A stretch of 64,000 bases of DNA from Branchiostoma floridae (GCF_000003815.2 NC_049993.1:4909167-4973166); one strand, 5' to 3'; positions 53,701 to 64,000 are shown, counted from the first letter of the stretch. The notes: generated by a model from the sequence alone, not told the origin. Numbers and translations: made by a program.

Positions 53701-56700
53701 GTAACCCACAGCCTTGTAGGTCTGCCCTTAGTGTTCCCCTCTCCCACTCAGGTCAGACCTCCCTCCCACTGGGTCCCTCTCAGTGACAGCACAACTTCCC
53801 AAACACAGAGGAGGGGATAAATCCTTTTCTTTTCTCCCCAGGCTTATAGATGCATCAGTTGTTAACTACTGGATCTTTGCCACGACACTATAATTCCCAG
53901 GGTGTGTTGTCAGGAATTTCGGGCCCTTGCTATACATCACACAGTATACAGGTTGCCAATATAAAGTAGCCATAATACAATCCACTTTTAAACCTACAGA
54001 TACTGAGAAATGACCTTAGGTACTCTTTATCCTGACTTCAAATAGACATTTTATCATAGACTTCAATTGAATGTGAGATTCAATGATATTATATCATCTC
54101 AGTGGACATCTGATTATCATGTCTAGACCTACAATGTATGACAATTTTGTATACAATGCTGGACTACTTTAAATATATTTGCTGTTGTATACTTTTTGTC
54201 CTGTCTTATTTTCCTCTTACATCGTTCTTGTTAACAGACAAATAAACAATAAACAACACTCACCAAACAGCCACTGCCTGAAGTAACTCAGCCAATACTC
54301 CGGCAGGTTCCCTTCCGGTGTTAACACGATTTTGTTCACGCGCATGAAATCCTCATGCAGACTGTCCAAGCCAGCCTGGCCGTTCGGGTAGTCGTAATCC
54401 GACTGTGTGACTATGTACATGTTGTAGAAGGAAAAGTATTTTGACTGCAGTCTCAGGAAATCGTGCTCGCGAGAGCCCTTTGGCACGACGTCTGTTGTGT
54501 CAAGTCCGTCTTCTACAGTGGTAGTCCCGTATATTCCCCCCACAAGGAGCAGCGCAAATGCCACCAGCACCGCAATCTGAAATCAAAAGACAGAAAGTTA
54601 CTTCTGGGGTAATCTTTATCCATACAATTGCAACAAATGTGAACATCATTGAAATACAAAAAGAAAGGTTATTTTTTCCTAAATTGATAGAATCAGGCAT
54701 ACCTACACTATCTATAAGCACAAAACCAGAAACATGGGCCAAAAATTACCAATCTAGAATTAAATTTACATACCTTCACTGGAAATCTTGCCAGGAAAGG
54801 TCCGTACGTGTTCCTGGCGAATGAACTCAGAGTCCAGTTCTTCTTGGCACAACACAGAACATTAGAGGACTCCGTCCCCTCTGTTTCAAAGTCCGGCGAA
54901 ACAAGATTCCTGGTGGAAGACGATTCCGCCGTGGAAGGTGGCGTCCCGATGGGAGTCACCACATTCGAGGGAATCCACGGTCTGGTTACCGTTTGCGCTG
55001 GCGGAACAACAACTGTTACCGTCCTTCCCTCATTGTCTAAACTCGTCACTGTTTCCACAGTGGACTGTACAGTCACATTTGTCTGATGTCTCTGCGAATG
55101 TCTCGGAAGCGGCTCGCTCCGCACAGAGTCTGTATCCTCCTCAGGGGTGGCTTCCCGTACTCTTATGACCCGATTGGAAGATGAACTGTTCAGACAACAG
55201 AATATGTCCAACCTTTTGTTTCTCCGTCTCTCCAAGTCCCAACTGATGATGGCAGGGAAGATCAGAATGACTGACAAATAGTTAAAGAACACAACTACAG
55301 CGGACTGGATTGAGTAGTTCCGTAAGGCCGGGATCGGCACGATGGCGCCCATGAAGCAGGAAACGATGATGCTGAGGCTCGTCAGGGTCACGCTGACCCC
55401 CGTCCGCCGGAGACACTCCCCCGTCTGGTCCTGAAAATGCAACAGAAAACTTGTTTAATCAATGTGAACATTAAAACCATTTTTCGATTGGTTTAAGATA
55501 GCACTTCGACAATAATTCTTGCTTTGTTCATGAAAATTTATGTTTATTTCAGGGTTAGGTGGCAGTTTTGTTAGCTGCATTTGTCTTTTTTTTCTTTGAC
55601 ATTCCATTGTGTTTTCTTCAACTTCAAGAGAACAGGCTTAGATTGCTGTGTCTTTTGTAAAAGACATCAATAAGCAAAAGCTTTGCCAACAGACAATCAA
55701 AATTAAGCTGAATCCTGCAGTTAGCTCAACATCTTCAAAGCAATGGAAAACCCACATACACATCCTCCTAACTATCCATGTACCTCTAAACCCCTCTAAA
55801 GCCACTGCTCAATGTCTGAAAGAGCCCAGCTGCCCACTGTGCCACTGTGTGCCAAGCAACATGGTTTCAAAATGCCAAACACGGAAGCCCACTTGTAACC
55901 ACAGTGCGACAGACACAGCCAAAGAAAGGCCACCTAACTTTCCTTGCTACACCACCTTTTCATGGACGCATTTATCAATCTGAAATGGCTTCTGCTACTT
56001 CTGTTGGGGACCTATTATTCTGGGATGATGACAGTTTGGGGCCTTCCAGGCCATTCTATTCTTCCATTCAAGTGAAGGGGAAAATCCCTATGAATGCCAG
56101 CATGACTTACTAAGGGGCATGCCCAATGAAACATTTCAGAGAATTCTATTCCACCACCCCTCATGCTTATTCATTAGCCACACAGTCCACAGAACAATGC
56201 TCAACCCAGTTTTCTTCCACTGCAAAACCATCCCATTTTTTACCAATCTTCAAGACATGATAGTTGTTGATAACTTGAAGGCTACCGGATGTGAAGACCT
56301 GACACTAAACCTGACATATATAGAACACCCAGCCAGCGGATGGTAACAAGCCAGTTGGTGTTGGAGGGGAGGGGGGCGCTGACTTGTGAACTCCTGTAAT
56401 CTGATCCAATCGTAGGGATAATCATTACAGAGATCCTTACCATCATACAAGGGGGCAAGCGAGAATAAATAGAATTTGGGGAATTCTTCTGCGTATCGTT
56501 ACTGTTTCAAAAGAGGGGGGATAAGGGGGGTTTTGTCTCCCGGATCAGGCCATGCATATGTACTAGGAAAACAAAAGCTCGGCATAGGGGAGGCCAGTGA
56601 AACTGTGGGTGGTCCGGAGTCAGGGAGAAAAAGGGAAATGCCAGCCCATCCGAGATAAATCTGCCCCTCTCTCTGGGCACCCCGCCAACTGCCAGCCTAG

Positions 56701-59700
56701 CAGGAGGAATTCAGCACCCAAAACCCCACCCAGCACAACAACACAAAAAACTTTATGATTTCTTACACAGGGAAGCTAGAGGAAGAGGACAGGGTGTGTG
56801 AGAGGGACACATGTGGGTGTGATTACAGGGCAGGGGTGCTGGGATCCATCCCATGTGGTTTCCATCTACAATCTCACACTTCTACAAAACTTTCAGTTCC
56901 TTCAGAATAGCTTCCACCATCACAATTATATGCCTGATTATACCATCAACTCTGCTTCTTGTAGGATTCTACCAGCTTCAAACATGGACAGCTTCTACAT
57001 TTGTCTGCAAACCTGTCCAACTTGTCTGTTACCACCTTGTGGAACCACCTCTAGGAAAAACCACAAGTCCTAACTCCTTATCATCTCTGGAAATCGTTCC
57101 ATTTACACTTCCTTATTTAACTTTACCTACAAGCAGCCATGGTGATGACTAAATACAACTGTTCCCACATGCCATTTTTTTCTGACTCCAATACGCCAGT
57201 ACCAGTCAAATTTACTGCTGTTTTGAACCAGGTTTTTGTTAATTTTTAAGCTTGAATTGACCTGCCCAATCACTTGGAAGTCTACCCATCCTACAAGGTA
57301 GTTCCTGACTGTTGCATCCCCCCCAAGCTATCAATAAAATGTACCATAATTAACTTGTTTGGATAATGCCCGTTTGCAGTAGGCATCCTCGGAATTCCCA
57401 TCAAAGTTTAGTTTGGATGTGGACCCTTTTGTTTGCCTTTGTCTTCAGGCCTACCTTTCGTCCCACAGCAACCACTGATCCAGTGTGGATCCTGTTACGC
57501 CAAGGATTACTCCGCCACCTTTTCCTAAACCTTCCTTCATCAGGCGTTACCAACATGTATTTTCTTAAATGCCCAAAGAGCGCTGCCTTGCTTACAGCGT
57601 TGTTGTGCAATTTGGGCAGAAAATCAGGTTGCCAACGCGGTGATTAAACTTTATTGGCAACGTTTCTTCCAGATGCATTGAGCGTCACCAAGGACATCTA
57701 AACCTTTTAACGTAGAGAGTAAAAATTGGTTGACTACAATGTGCTCTTTATGCTGCTATATCCTGACAGATTTGGGTGCTAAAATGAACTGCCAACCAAG
57801 GCAAAACATGCTGAAGATTGTCAACCTTGTTTGGCTCTTGGCTCTATCTCTAAAGAGAAGAAACATTTAAGAGAAAGATTGAAACTTACTAGGTATGCGA
57901 CGTTGGGGGATGAGGTAGTACAACTGAAAGTGTGGGCGACCAGAAACATGTCGTCCACACCGAGACCAAGCGCTACAAACGGGAGCACCTGCAAAATGAA
58001 ACAACAACAGGTCAGTGACGGTTTTCAATATATTATATTATTACAAAAATTACATTGACCACAACTGAAATAATACCATCAGATTTTCAAATGCACAACT
58101 AAGTACTTAATCTCCATAGTTCAACATTTGGTGCCATGGCAACTTACCTGGGTAGTTGATGCATTGAATGATAGACCAATCAGAGTGCAGAAGCCCAGCG
58201 CGGCAGCGACGGACATGGAGACAAGGATGACCCCCGCTAGTCCGACACCACCCTGGGACCTGACCGCACTCCGCCGCAGCATGGTGACACATGCGTACAC
58301 AAGCTGGGAGAGAGGAAAGTATTCAGTTAAAATTTCATTTAGATATTTGTCTCAAGCACTCAGCCTTACACATATAGAAACGTAATCAACATGATTAAAA
58401 AGGAAAAGAATGAAAAACAGATTTGAAGAAGAAGAACGTACCATCAAACAGTACCCAGCCGCCACCCGGATATAGTTTGTCTGTGAGAAATCTTGAAGTA
58501 AGTCGTTGAGCGCCGCTGATGAAAAAGCATGGACCTGTTGGCCTAGGGAGTCATTGGCACTATTGTACACAGCCTGTGAAAGAAACATACAAACATGCAG
58601 TTAACAACAAAACAACAGCTATATCAGATACTACATCATCCTACACAAGTACAATCAATTAATCAACAGCTCTACTAGATTCCATAGAAATTGGAGACTG
58701 AATAATACTGAATAATACAGGTGCATTACAGAAGTTAGATTGGGATACAAATGTAGAAACTAACTCCTATAGCGAATTAACTCCCCTTGAACATTATTCA
58801 GTCTCTATTCAACGGATGTCTACAATTTTTCCAGCAGCCTATGGAGACTGGTGGGGGCTATTATAAATACAAGTATTCGTATACAAAATATTCACTGTCA
58901 CTCACTTCTGTAAATTTTCTCTGCCATTCCTCGAGCACCTCTCCTGCTTTGCTGGGAGACCAGTGGATGTCGTGCACCTTGTAGTCATCCTTGTAGTACT
59001 CGTACAAAGCGTTGGGTTGGCTGAGAACAATGGCAGTCTGCAGCGCTTCAGCACTGGGGAGGGGGAAGGGGCAAAAACAAGTATAATTATTGGACCATGA
59101 ACAAGAGTACATTACCTGCATTCTTTCACAGTTAAAACTAACAACACAATAATATTGTACTTTAGATTTCAAGATTGTAATGCATAGCTATAGCAGCAGC
59201 CAATAGTTTGACTCCGTTCACTGACTCTACTGTCAAGACAGATGACTTTTGTGACATTTATCAAGCTTTTGCTATAAATAAGCATGCAATTTCAAGCAAC
59301 AGGATTCCTACTTCTTGACCTTGGGCTTGGTTATCATGATAAACGTTTTTGTCCTGCCTTGTAGCAAACAGAAACACTTGAACGTTGCAGCTAAGGGCTA
59401 CAGGCATGCTAAGCATCCTCTTTAGACAGTTACAGGAATAGTAAAAAAAACGTATTAGAGAAAAACATCACAATCTAGCATTTCCTTGTTTCTCTCTTTT
59501 TATCAGTTATCAATATTTTTTTATGCTGCTTTCATAGTTTTTCTTGCATGAAATAAAACAGATACTTTGTTGCCAATTTTCTGTTTATGCTAACATATCA
59601 GCGGAATGTTCTTTGAGAGTTTGAGGGTTGACCTCTGGACTCTGTACCCAACTGTACCAACTACAGTTGAATTCCAGACACAACTAACTACAAGGTACGT

Positions 59701-61338
59701 CTTACAATTAATGCATTTAGTGCAATATGAACCCTAGCATAACAAATGACTGAACAATATTTCAGCCCATTAAAAAATGAAAAAAAGATTTGACCCCACC
59801 CCCCAAAAAAAGGGAAAACTTACCTAGTAATTTGGCCACTCTGGTTCTTTTTGAGTCCGCCTACAATCAGTTCCTCCGGCCACTGCATGTACTTGGTGGC
59901 GAACCCGGCACAGCCTCCCGTTAGTTCACTGTTGAAGTCGGGCACCTGCAAGTAGAACACAGCAGAATAAGGGCTAGCCAAGGTGGGGTTGGTAAAGGGC
60001 AGGGAGGTCCACACAAACAATGGTGTCAGGTGTACAAACATGAAACGACCCCGATCTTAGCTCTTCTCCCCGCTCAAAGGCAGGTATAACCCTTATTTGA
60101 CCTGTAAACAGTGGTCGCACTATCGTTTTACAGGAGCGGACACCTAACCTGGGTTCAAAGTGAGGCGGTAAGACTCAGCCCAGGTACTGACACCCCCCAC
60201 GCTAGGCCTACGGTCAACATGACATGGCATCAACCGAACATGGAACGTTTAAATAGGGACACGTACAGCACAACTGTGACATTTAAAAGGCACAGAAACA
60301 AAATTAAGAGAAGTGCAAAAATCATCTAACATAGTTACAAAAACTGGCACACCTACCCAACAGCCTTAGCAAGGCAGCTTTCATGGAAACAAGCCACCAC
60401 AGAGGCAATTAGTGTTGAAAAACACTGCAATCATTTTTCTTATAATGTTCAAGATCTATGGATCCTAAAAATGACTACTAAGAACAGAGCTGATAGGATG
60501 ACAAATGGCATCAGATTTGTTCCCTTTAGTCAGCCTTTCTTCAAATGTACATCACCACCATAATAAAAAATCCCAATACAAGATGTAAAAACTTTGTTGA
60601 TTGAGATTAAAACATCACTAGAAAAAGAAGCATGCACTCCACAGCAGTTCTTGTTTTGCATCTGATTCTGGGTGGCCGCATTTGGCATGCAGGAGACGTG
60701 CAATTGGGATCATACGATTAGAAGGCAATTACAGCTGCAAGAGGAACAATCCCTGGTATGATACCCCCAGAACGATCCTCGTATTTCTCTACAACAACTG
60801 ACAATCAACACGCTGACATCCATGCTTACAAATCACTGTTACAAACATTGCAGGACAGGTCTGACGGAAAGATTTATAATCAAGAGTTGTGGAAAGTTTT
60901 GTTACCTCTTTTGTGTATTTGTTGGGAGCTGTTTCTGGACACTCTGGATCCTCTGGGTTCAGACAAGGTTTTTCCTGGTACCCAGTGGTTATGCCAGCCT
61001 GAAGAAGAAACATGATGTTAGACAATCATTACTCAACAAATGTTGCTTCCTCTTTTCTTCCTGATATCTGTATCGGTATCTGTAAAGCCAGTACTGTCTA
61101 ACCCCCTTTGGCACAACATGCCAGCTTATAATAGTAAAGCTAGCATCTGTATCTTTACATATAAGTTTCTCTTGACTATCAAAAGCTTAAAAAATCACAA
61201 GAAATGCCCACCTTGTCGAACAGATCCTGAAAGGTGTCCAGTGGAAAATAGCTTGCCATGATGTCTGAACTTTTGTTGAGCTCTTCCAACATGCCCAGTG
61301 GATTTAAATTCGTCCATCTGACATTAGAAGAATAATTC
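41524..61338 (-). CDS. ptch: Patched (Hedgehog receptor), sixteen exons, 5' end beyond window
   Basis: Patched is the 12-TM Hedgehog receptor of the RND/sterol-sensing family; it holds Smoothened inactive until Hedgehog binds. Sixteen GT-AG exons join in phase for about 1121 residues: second half of extracellular domain 1, TM2-TM6 (sterol-sensing domain), cytoplasmic loop, TM7, extracellular domain 2, TM8-TM12 and the C-terminal tail. Key marks are GVGVDD in TM4, DGLD-TD-VP and [13 protein letters not shown] after TM7, and GIGVEF in TM10. These TM4 and TM10 acidic residues are the proposed ion-coupling pair of the family. Exon lengths such as 132, 156, 99, 122, 148, 138 and 143 nt are, as I recall, those of vertebrate PTCH1. 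The N-terminus, TM1 and the first part of extracellular domain 1 are missing on the right. No PPxY motif is seen in the loop or tail. Confidence 0.97.
42599..42968 (-). CDS. ptch: Patched exon: TM12 and proximal C-terminal tail
   Basis: 370 nt, acceptor TCGGCAG|GTATTT, donor [32 protein letters not shown] and [13 protein letters not shown] form TM12, followed by a Pro/Thr-rich run ([13 protein letters not shown]) and SDSLGSD. The tail is far shorter than in vertebrate PTCH1 and has no PPPY motif. Confidence 0.97.
42969..47801 (-). other. Large Patched intron (4.8 kb)
   Basis: GC-rich for an intron between about 43.8 and 46.5 kb. It contains single-mismatch relatives of the GLI site (GGCCACCCA near 44268-44276, AACCACCCA at 46343-46351). 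Long ORFs on both strands, including 270 codons at 43843-44655, have no family resemblance and no splice logic. Confidence 0.6.
47802..47944 (-). CDS. ptch: Patched exon: TM10-TM11
   Basis: 143 nt, acceptor TTCCAG|GCATAT, donor [31 protein letters not shown] and [20 protein letters not shown] match PTCH1. It ends two bases into a Leu codon finished by the next exon. Confidence 0.98.
48772..48909 (-). CDS. ptch: Patched exon: TM9-TM10 with GIGVEF
   Basis: 138 nt, phase 0, acceptor TTCCAG|GTGTCG, donor [31 protein letters not shown] and [15 protein letters not shown] are almost unchanged from PTCH1. The Glu codon at 48795-48793 is the conserved TM10 acidic residue. Confidence 0.98.
48910..50512 (-). 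other. Patched intron
   Basis: No extra exon is needed: flanking exons join as ALIV|VSVLAMM with the same length as PTCH1. AACCACCCA occurs at 49443-49451. Confidence 0.6.
50513..50784 (-). CDS. ptch: Patched exon: end of extracellular domain 2, TM8, TM9 start
   Basis: 272 nt, acceptor TGTACAG|TTCCC, donor [41 protein letters not shown] and NPWLALIV match PTCH1 IEYAQFPFYLNGL, P-G-PF-FWEQYI-LR and NPWTAGIIV. TM8 is [20 protein letters not shown]. Confidence 0.97.
50998..51196 (-). CDS. ptch: Patched exon: extracellular domain 2, AFYIYLTAW
   Basis: 199 nt, acceptor TCCACAG|CTGTAC, donor [41 protein letters not shown] and PEYELR match PTCH1. It ends one base into an Ile codon. Confidence 0.97.
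51375..51520 (-). CDS. ptch: Patched exon: extracellular domain 2, DEDWQLGRI
   Basis: 146 nt, acceptor GTACAG|ATGTCC, donor [22 protein letters not shown] and [18 protein letters not shown] match PTCH1 FDSDWETG+I and [12 protein letters not shown]. It joins the exon at 54264 with the same residue spacing as PTCH1, so nothing is missing across the N gap. Confidence 0.96.
51521..54263 (-). other. Patched intron containing the assembly gap
   Basis: The intron includes an N run at 52563-53429 (867 bp). The visible parts are AT-rich and noncoding. Residue spacing across the junction ([13 protein letters not shown] against WLQGLQDAFDSDW) leaves no room for a hidden coding exon. Confidence 0.8.
52563..53429. 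other. Assembly gap (867 N)
   Basis: A run of N. The true length of the missing DNA is unknown. A minus-strand ORF spanning it is meaningless. Confidence 0.99.
54264..54576 (-). CDS. ptch: Patched exon: TM7 and start of extracellular domain 2
   Basis: 313 nt, acceptor TTTCAG|ATTGCG, donor CTGTTTG|GTGAGT. TM7 is [17 protein letters not shown]. It is followed by [19 protein letters not shown] and [20 protein letters not shown], near-diagnostic for Patched. It ends one base into an Asp codon that is completed by exon 51375-51520. Confidence 0.98.
54774..55430 (-). CDS. ptch: Patched exon: TM5-TM6, cytoplasmic loop, TM7 entry
   Basis: 657 nt, phase 0 both ends, acceptor TTTTCAG|GACCAG, donor [47 protein letters not shown] and [20 protein letters not shown] cover TM5-TM6. 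A Ser/Thr-rich loop follows ([14 protein letters not shown]) and then [16 protein letters not shown] leading to TM7. The human loop contains a PPPY ubiquitin-ligase site; none is present here. Confidence 0.97.
55431..57889 (-). other. Patched intron with an exact GLI consensus
   Basis: Noncoding. It contains TGGGTGGTC at 56606-56614. The junction AYL|DQTGEC keeps the PTCH1 spacing, so no exon is missing. Confidence 0.6.
56606..56614 (+). promoter_or_regulatory. GLI/Ci consensus site TGGGTGGTC
   Basis: Exact match to the GLI/Cubitus interruptus consensus (complement GACCACCCA). Patched is a known direct Hedgehog target in flies and vertebrates, so an intronic site is plausible. A given 9-mer is expected about 0.5 times by chance in 64 kb on both strands, so the match alone is weak evidence. 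Confidence 0.4.
57890..57988 (-). CDS. ptch: Patched exon: TM4 with GVGVDD
   Basis: 99 nt, phase 0, acceptor TTGCAG|GTGCTC, donor CCTA|GTAAGT. It encodes [20 protein letters not shown]. The two Asp codons at about 57955-57950 are the conserved RND-family acidic pair of TM4. Confidence 0.97.
58148..58303 (-). CDS. ptch: Patched exon: TM2-TM3 (sterol-sensing domain)
   Basis: 156 nt, phase 0, acceptor CTCCCAG|CTTGTG, donor [35 protein letters not shown] and [10 protein letters not shown] match the PTCH1 TM2 and TM3 segments closely. Confidence 0.97.
58442..58573 (-). CDS. ptch: Patched exon: end of extracellular domain 1, entry to TM2
   Basis: 132 nt, phase 0, acceptor TCACAG|GCTGT, donor [28 protein letters not shown] and [10 protein letters not shown] correspond to PTCH1 FTTTTLDDILKSFS and IRVASGYLLM. 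The last residues enter TM2, the first helix of the sterol-sensing domain. Confidence 0.96.
58906..59053 (-). CDS. ptch: Patched exon: ALQT...WQRKFTE
   Basis: 148 nt, acceptor CCCCAG|TGCTG, donor ACAGAA|GTGAGT. It completes SAEALQT (PTCH1 SAHALQT), then reads [15 protein letters not shown] and [11 protein letters not shown] at the end of extracellular domain 1. Confidence 0.95.
59054..60905 (-). other. Two Patched introns (59054-59823, 59946-60905)
   Basis: Apart from exon 59824-59945, no coding sequence is seen. The second intron has short low-complexity stretches only. Confidence 0.6.
59824..59945 (-). CDS. ptch: Patched exon: [21 protein letters not shown]
   Basis: 122 nt, acceptor TTGCAG|GTGCCC, donor ACTAG|GTAAG, ending two bases into a Ser codon. 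It matches PTCH1 [21 protein letters not shown] in extracellular domain 1, with Cys and the YM-W-EELIVGG core intact. Confidence 0.96.
60906..60998 (-). CDS. ptch: Patched exon: [11 protein letters not shown] segment
   Basis: 93 nt, phase 0 at both ends, acceptor TTCAG|GCTGG, donor AAAGAG|GTAACA. It encodes [20 protein letters not shown], matching PTCH1 DRPCLNPADPDCPATAPN in extracellular domain 1. Confidence 0.95.
61212..61338 (-). CDS. ptch: Patched exon: extracellular domain 1, RWTNLNPL segment
   Basis: 127 nt, acceptor TTTGCAG|GAATT, donor GACAAG|GTGGGC. It starts with the last base of a split codon. [17 protein letters not shown] matches the PTCH1 LRWTNFDPL..LEELKK segment, and it ends with the region before the PCLNP motif. 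This is the most 5' exon I can find. The preceding DCFWEG segment was sought up to base 64000 and not seen. Confidence 0.9.
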
Positions 61339-63775
61339 CTGCAAAGAAAACAGAGATACTCAGATTTGTTGTATGTATGTGTTCCTTCATAGCAAAGTAA
61401 GATAGAAGAGCTTGATTTGTTACCTCAATGTTGATGCTGTCAAATGGAACTATTTGATTGTTAGTGTTTGGGAGTGGGAACTATAGCAACATAGATAGAT
61501 GCTGCCAATAGTTTCTTTTAGTTCACACTTAAAGCCATTTCAGTGGCAGCTGATTTGGTAAGGAGGTTGCCACAAACGTCCCTCTCTATGCTGCCCAGGT
61601 ACTAAAGGCAAGGAGCCCTGGAATCAACAATCTTGCACCAGAGTGAGGCTGGCACCACAGGCCGACCACCCCAGACAAAATAAGCAGGCTGACAAGAGCC
61701 AGGGCCATCTTTCCACTCCTGGTGTCCCACCCAAAACTTCCCAGCTCACAGGAAAACTCACTAACTTGGCGACGTCCCAATAATTACACAAATGTTCCTC
61801 AAACTTCAAGATGGTTCTGATCAGATAGCAAGCAGACTGACAACACTAAGTTTAGCGACCATCGTTCTAGTGAGCTAAGCAGCCTTCCTTTATGTGGCAT
61901 ATCCTGGTAACTAGAAATAATTTGATAATATTGTAAAAAAAAGGAATAAAAATGCCCCCTTCCATTTTCAGTCATCTCTTATCTGTATACTATATGTAAG
62001 TAATAGCTCCATGAGACTGCTCAGTTTTATCTTGCAATGAGCTGATGTCATCTTGCTACAGCTTGTGACTTCCTACTTGTGACTGCTAAGTCATCTACTA
62101 TCAGACCACAAATCCACCCCCACCCTCAAGTGGCAAACTCATTAGCCTGTGGAAAGTGTCACATCTATCACGCACAGCTAGAGGAGGTCTTCTGCAGTAT
62201 GTTACAAAAACGGACTATTCAAAAATTGCTGTTTCTCAAAAACCTCAGCTCCAGGTTACTAAAATGTTTATTTTGACATTAAGAAATGTTCTGAAAAAAA
62301 TGTAAAAGCCAGGCCCGCTTTCACATACTTAATGATGTGCCTGAAAGATCTAGATAACAAAAATGCTGCGGATCGAACCAATATCATTACAGCTCTGGCC
62401 ATCTTGTTTTTCTTTCCTCCTCTCTAAATTTTGCTACTGTCCTAGAATCTGGTAGTTTAGACAACCACAAGTGGATTTGCCTCCGAAAGAATCTGAAAAA
62501 TGAGTCCGTGAAACAGAGAGGCACTAATGGTGTGGAATGCAGGAATGTGTATATCCTGTGCAGGCCTCAGCTAAACTTACAGTTATAAACCACAATAGAT
62601 CTGAAGGCTGGTAGTCAGTTTTGGTGCAACCAGGAGCGATGATATTCATACTACCTCAGATGCACTGCTAGCAAAATGCTTCAGGACGAGTTAGAAGAGA
62701 CGGTAGATTGATGCAGTGGAAATGAAGGCCCTGTCTACAGTCATTTTCCGCCCTCCCCTCTGGGCAGGCATTACAGTGCTGCTGACAGATATAGAGCACA
62801 CTAGATGCTACCACTGACTCCCGATGACCTTGCAGTGCACTTAACCATCTTGCCTGGCTACTTCCAGATGAGGCTTTCCTTATAGACATTCCAGGGAAGA
62901 ATCTGTCACTGATTCGGTCTACCAACAGGTACCGCACACCCTAAGAAAGTCCTTGAGGAACATCAGTGACATGACATCCATGATGATGGGCTTTGATTTT
63001 TTTTCTTTTTTGATTGACATGATGGGGAAATGGCAAATTATCTGCATTGTTGTGGGGTGGGCCTTGGCAGACTGGAACAAGCATATATTAGCATACCTCT
63101 GCAATCACAGAACGTCCCCTCTATCACTCGGCCAGGTAATGAGGGGGTAATGTCATCCTCCGTACAAAAGGCCCCATTCTTCCCAAAAAAACGATGACAG
63201 CCGCCCCAGGGCAAGGGAGCTGCAATTAGCAGGCGGAGTGGGGTTGACTGCTGCTAGGAGGATGTGGCCACCATGGAACAAGCCATCCAGGCCGTCACCT
63301 CAACCCGACCTTTCCAAACTCCAACATTTCCTGGGGAAATTCTAGCACCGGCCCGCCCCCATGTGTCATATTTAATATCACCACCACTCACTCTCAATTA
63401 CCACTGGCAAGACTTGTCCTAGTTGTTTAAGTCGGCTTCAGGGCCAACGTCTTGATAGCGGAGGGATTAAGAAGGAGAATCTGGGCATGACAACTTCCTC
63501 TGTGCAGAACAAAAGGCTAACAACAGCTGCATCCACGTGCTACAGGTGCTTAGCTACCTGTCTGGCATACAGCTAGCAAAAGACCTAGTATGCATACCTT
63601 TACTCTAGTAGCAAACTTGGTATTTCTTTGTAGTCTATGGACTTCATCCAACAATTGAAGACATCTACTGAACACCTTAGTGATAGCTTGAACACACTAT
63701 TGCCTGTATTACCTGATGTCATTTTTACTTGGGCATTTTCAACTTATGCAGTTGGAGGCAAATCTTAATGGAGAT
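61339..63775 (-). other. Patched 5' intron continuing off the window
   Basis: I looked for the preceding exon (DCFWEG-type residues, TM1) and found none. GACCACCCC, one base from the GLI consensus, lies at 61664-61672. Short ORFs here have no family resemblance. Confidence 0.5.
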
Positions 63776-63890
63776 ACCGTATTTCTTCTAATAAACCGCG
63801 CACTTTTTTGACATTTCAACTTTGAAGTTGGTGCTTCAGGTCAAAGCCAAAGTCGGGGTGCGCGCTTTATTTAGGGGTTGTCTCAAGAAA
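63776..63890. repeat. Dispersed-repeat fragment (ACCGTATTTCTTCTAATAAA / GCGCGCTTTATTTA)
   Basis: AATAAACCGCGCAC near 63792-63805 faces GTGCGCGCTTTATT near 63858-63871, giving a short inverted pair around a CTTTGAAGTTGGTGCTTCAGG-like hairpin. The layout resembles widespread hAT-type repeat ends that I recall from several animals. No target duplication was located. Confidence 0.45.
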
Positions 63891-64000
63891 AATCACGTAA
63901 CAAGCCAGAAAGCCAGCGATTACGCCGCGAGGTATCGCGCTGAACATCGATAATTTATGCATTTGTCTTTCGTTTATTATTTACAAGATAACAATGTTAA

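Noticed and set aside
1-64000. CRISPR arrays, rRNA genes, bacterial-type operons
   Set aside because: None seen. All repeats found are eukaryotic tandem or transposon types.

Overview
The window looks like animal (deuterostome) genomic DNA, most likely from a lancelet (Branchiostoma). The genes have short exons and GT-AG introns. Two conserved receptors can be recognised: the start of a kisspeptin-receptor-like GPCR and most of a single Patched gene. There is also an intron-poor LRR receptor of a kind that is abundant in lancelets. The rest is AT-rich and full of short terminal-inverted-repeat elements. The organism call is an inference from gene content and repeat style; I could not run a search.

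Layout. 1-480: tandem satellite-like repeat running off the left edge. 1287-2785 (minus): first two coding exons of a KISS1R/GPR54-like receptor whose remaining exons lie left of base 1. 3.9-6.1 kb: diverged local duplications with two GC-rich-ended MITEs. 6.97-10.0 kb (plus): TATA promoter, LRR transmembrane receptor gene with three apparent reading-frame breaks, and poly(A) signal. 10-39.7 kb: gene desert with many mobile elements. These are a fold-back element, two 220-bp MITEs, two roughly 880-bp elements with about 195-bp internal tandem units, four MITEs with TTA target duplications, a hAT-like element and a pair of fragments carrying a hammerhead-like motif. The desert also holds a cluster of six CACGTG boxes and two promoter- or first-exon-like spots. 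39.8-61.3 kb (minus): sixteen Patched exons coding about 1121 residues, from the middle of the first extracellular domain to the stop codon, with a well-supported poly(A) site. The 5' exons lie beyond base 64000. An 867-bp run of N (52563-53429) falls in a Patched intron, and the flanking exons join in phase with no missing protein sequence.

How the genes relate. I see no operon-like or shared-pathway logic. Patched is the Hedgehog receptor, the GPCR fragment is a neuropeptide receptor, and the LRR protein is a probable cell-surface recognition receptor with tyrosine motifs in its tail. The strongest regulatory hints are one exact GLI consensus site in a Patched intron, the E-box cluster at 12.03-12.09 kb, and the octamer-rich repeat at the left edge. 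None of these has been tested here.
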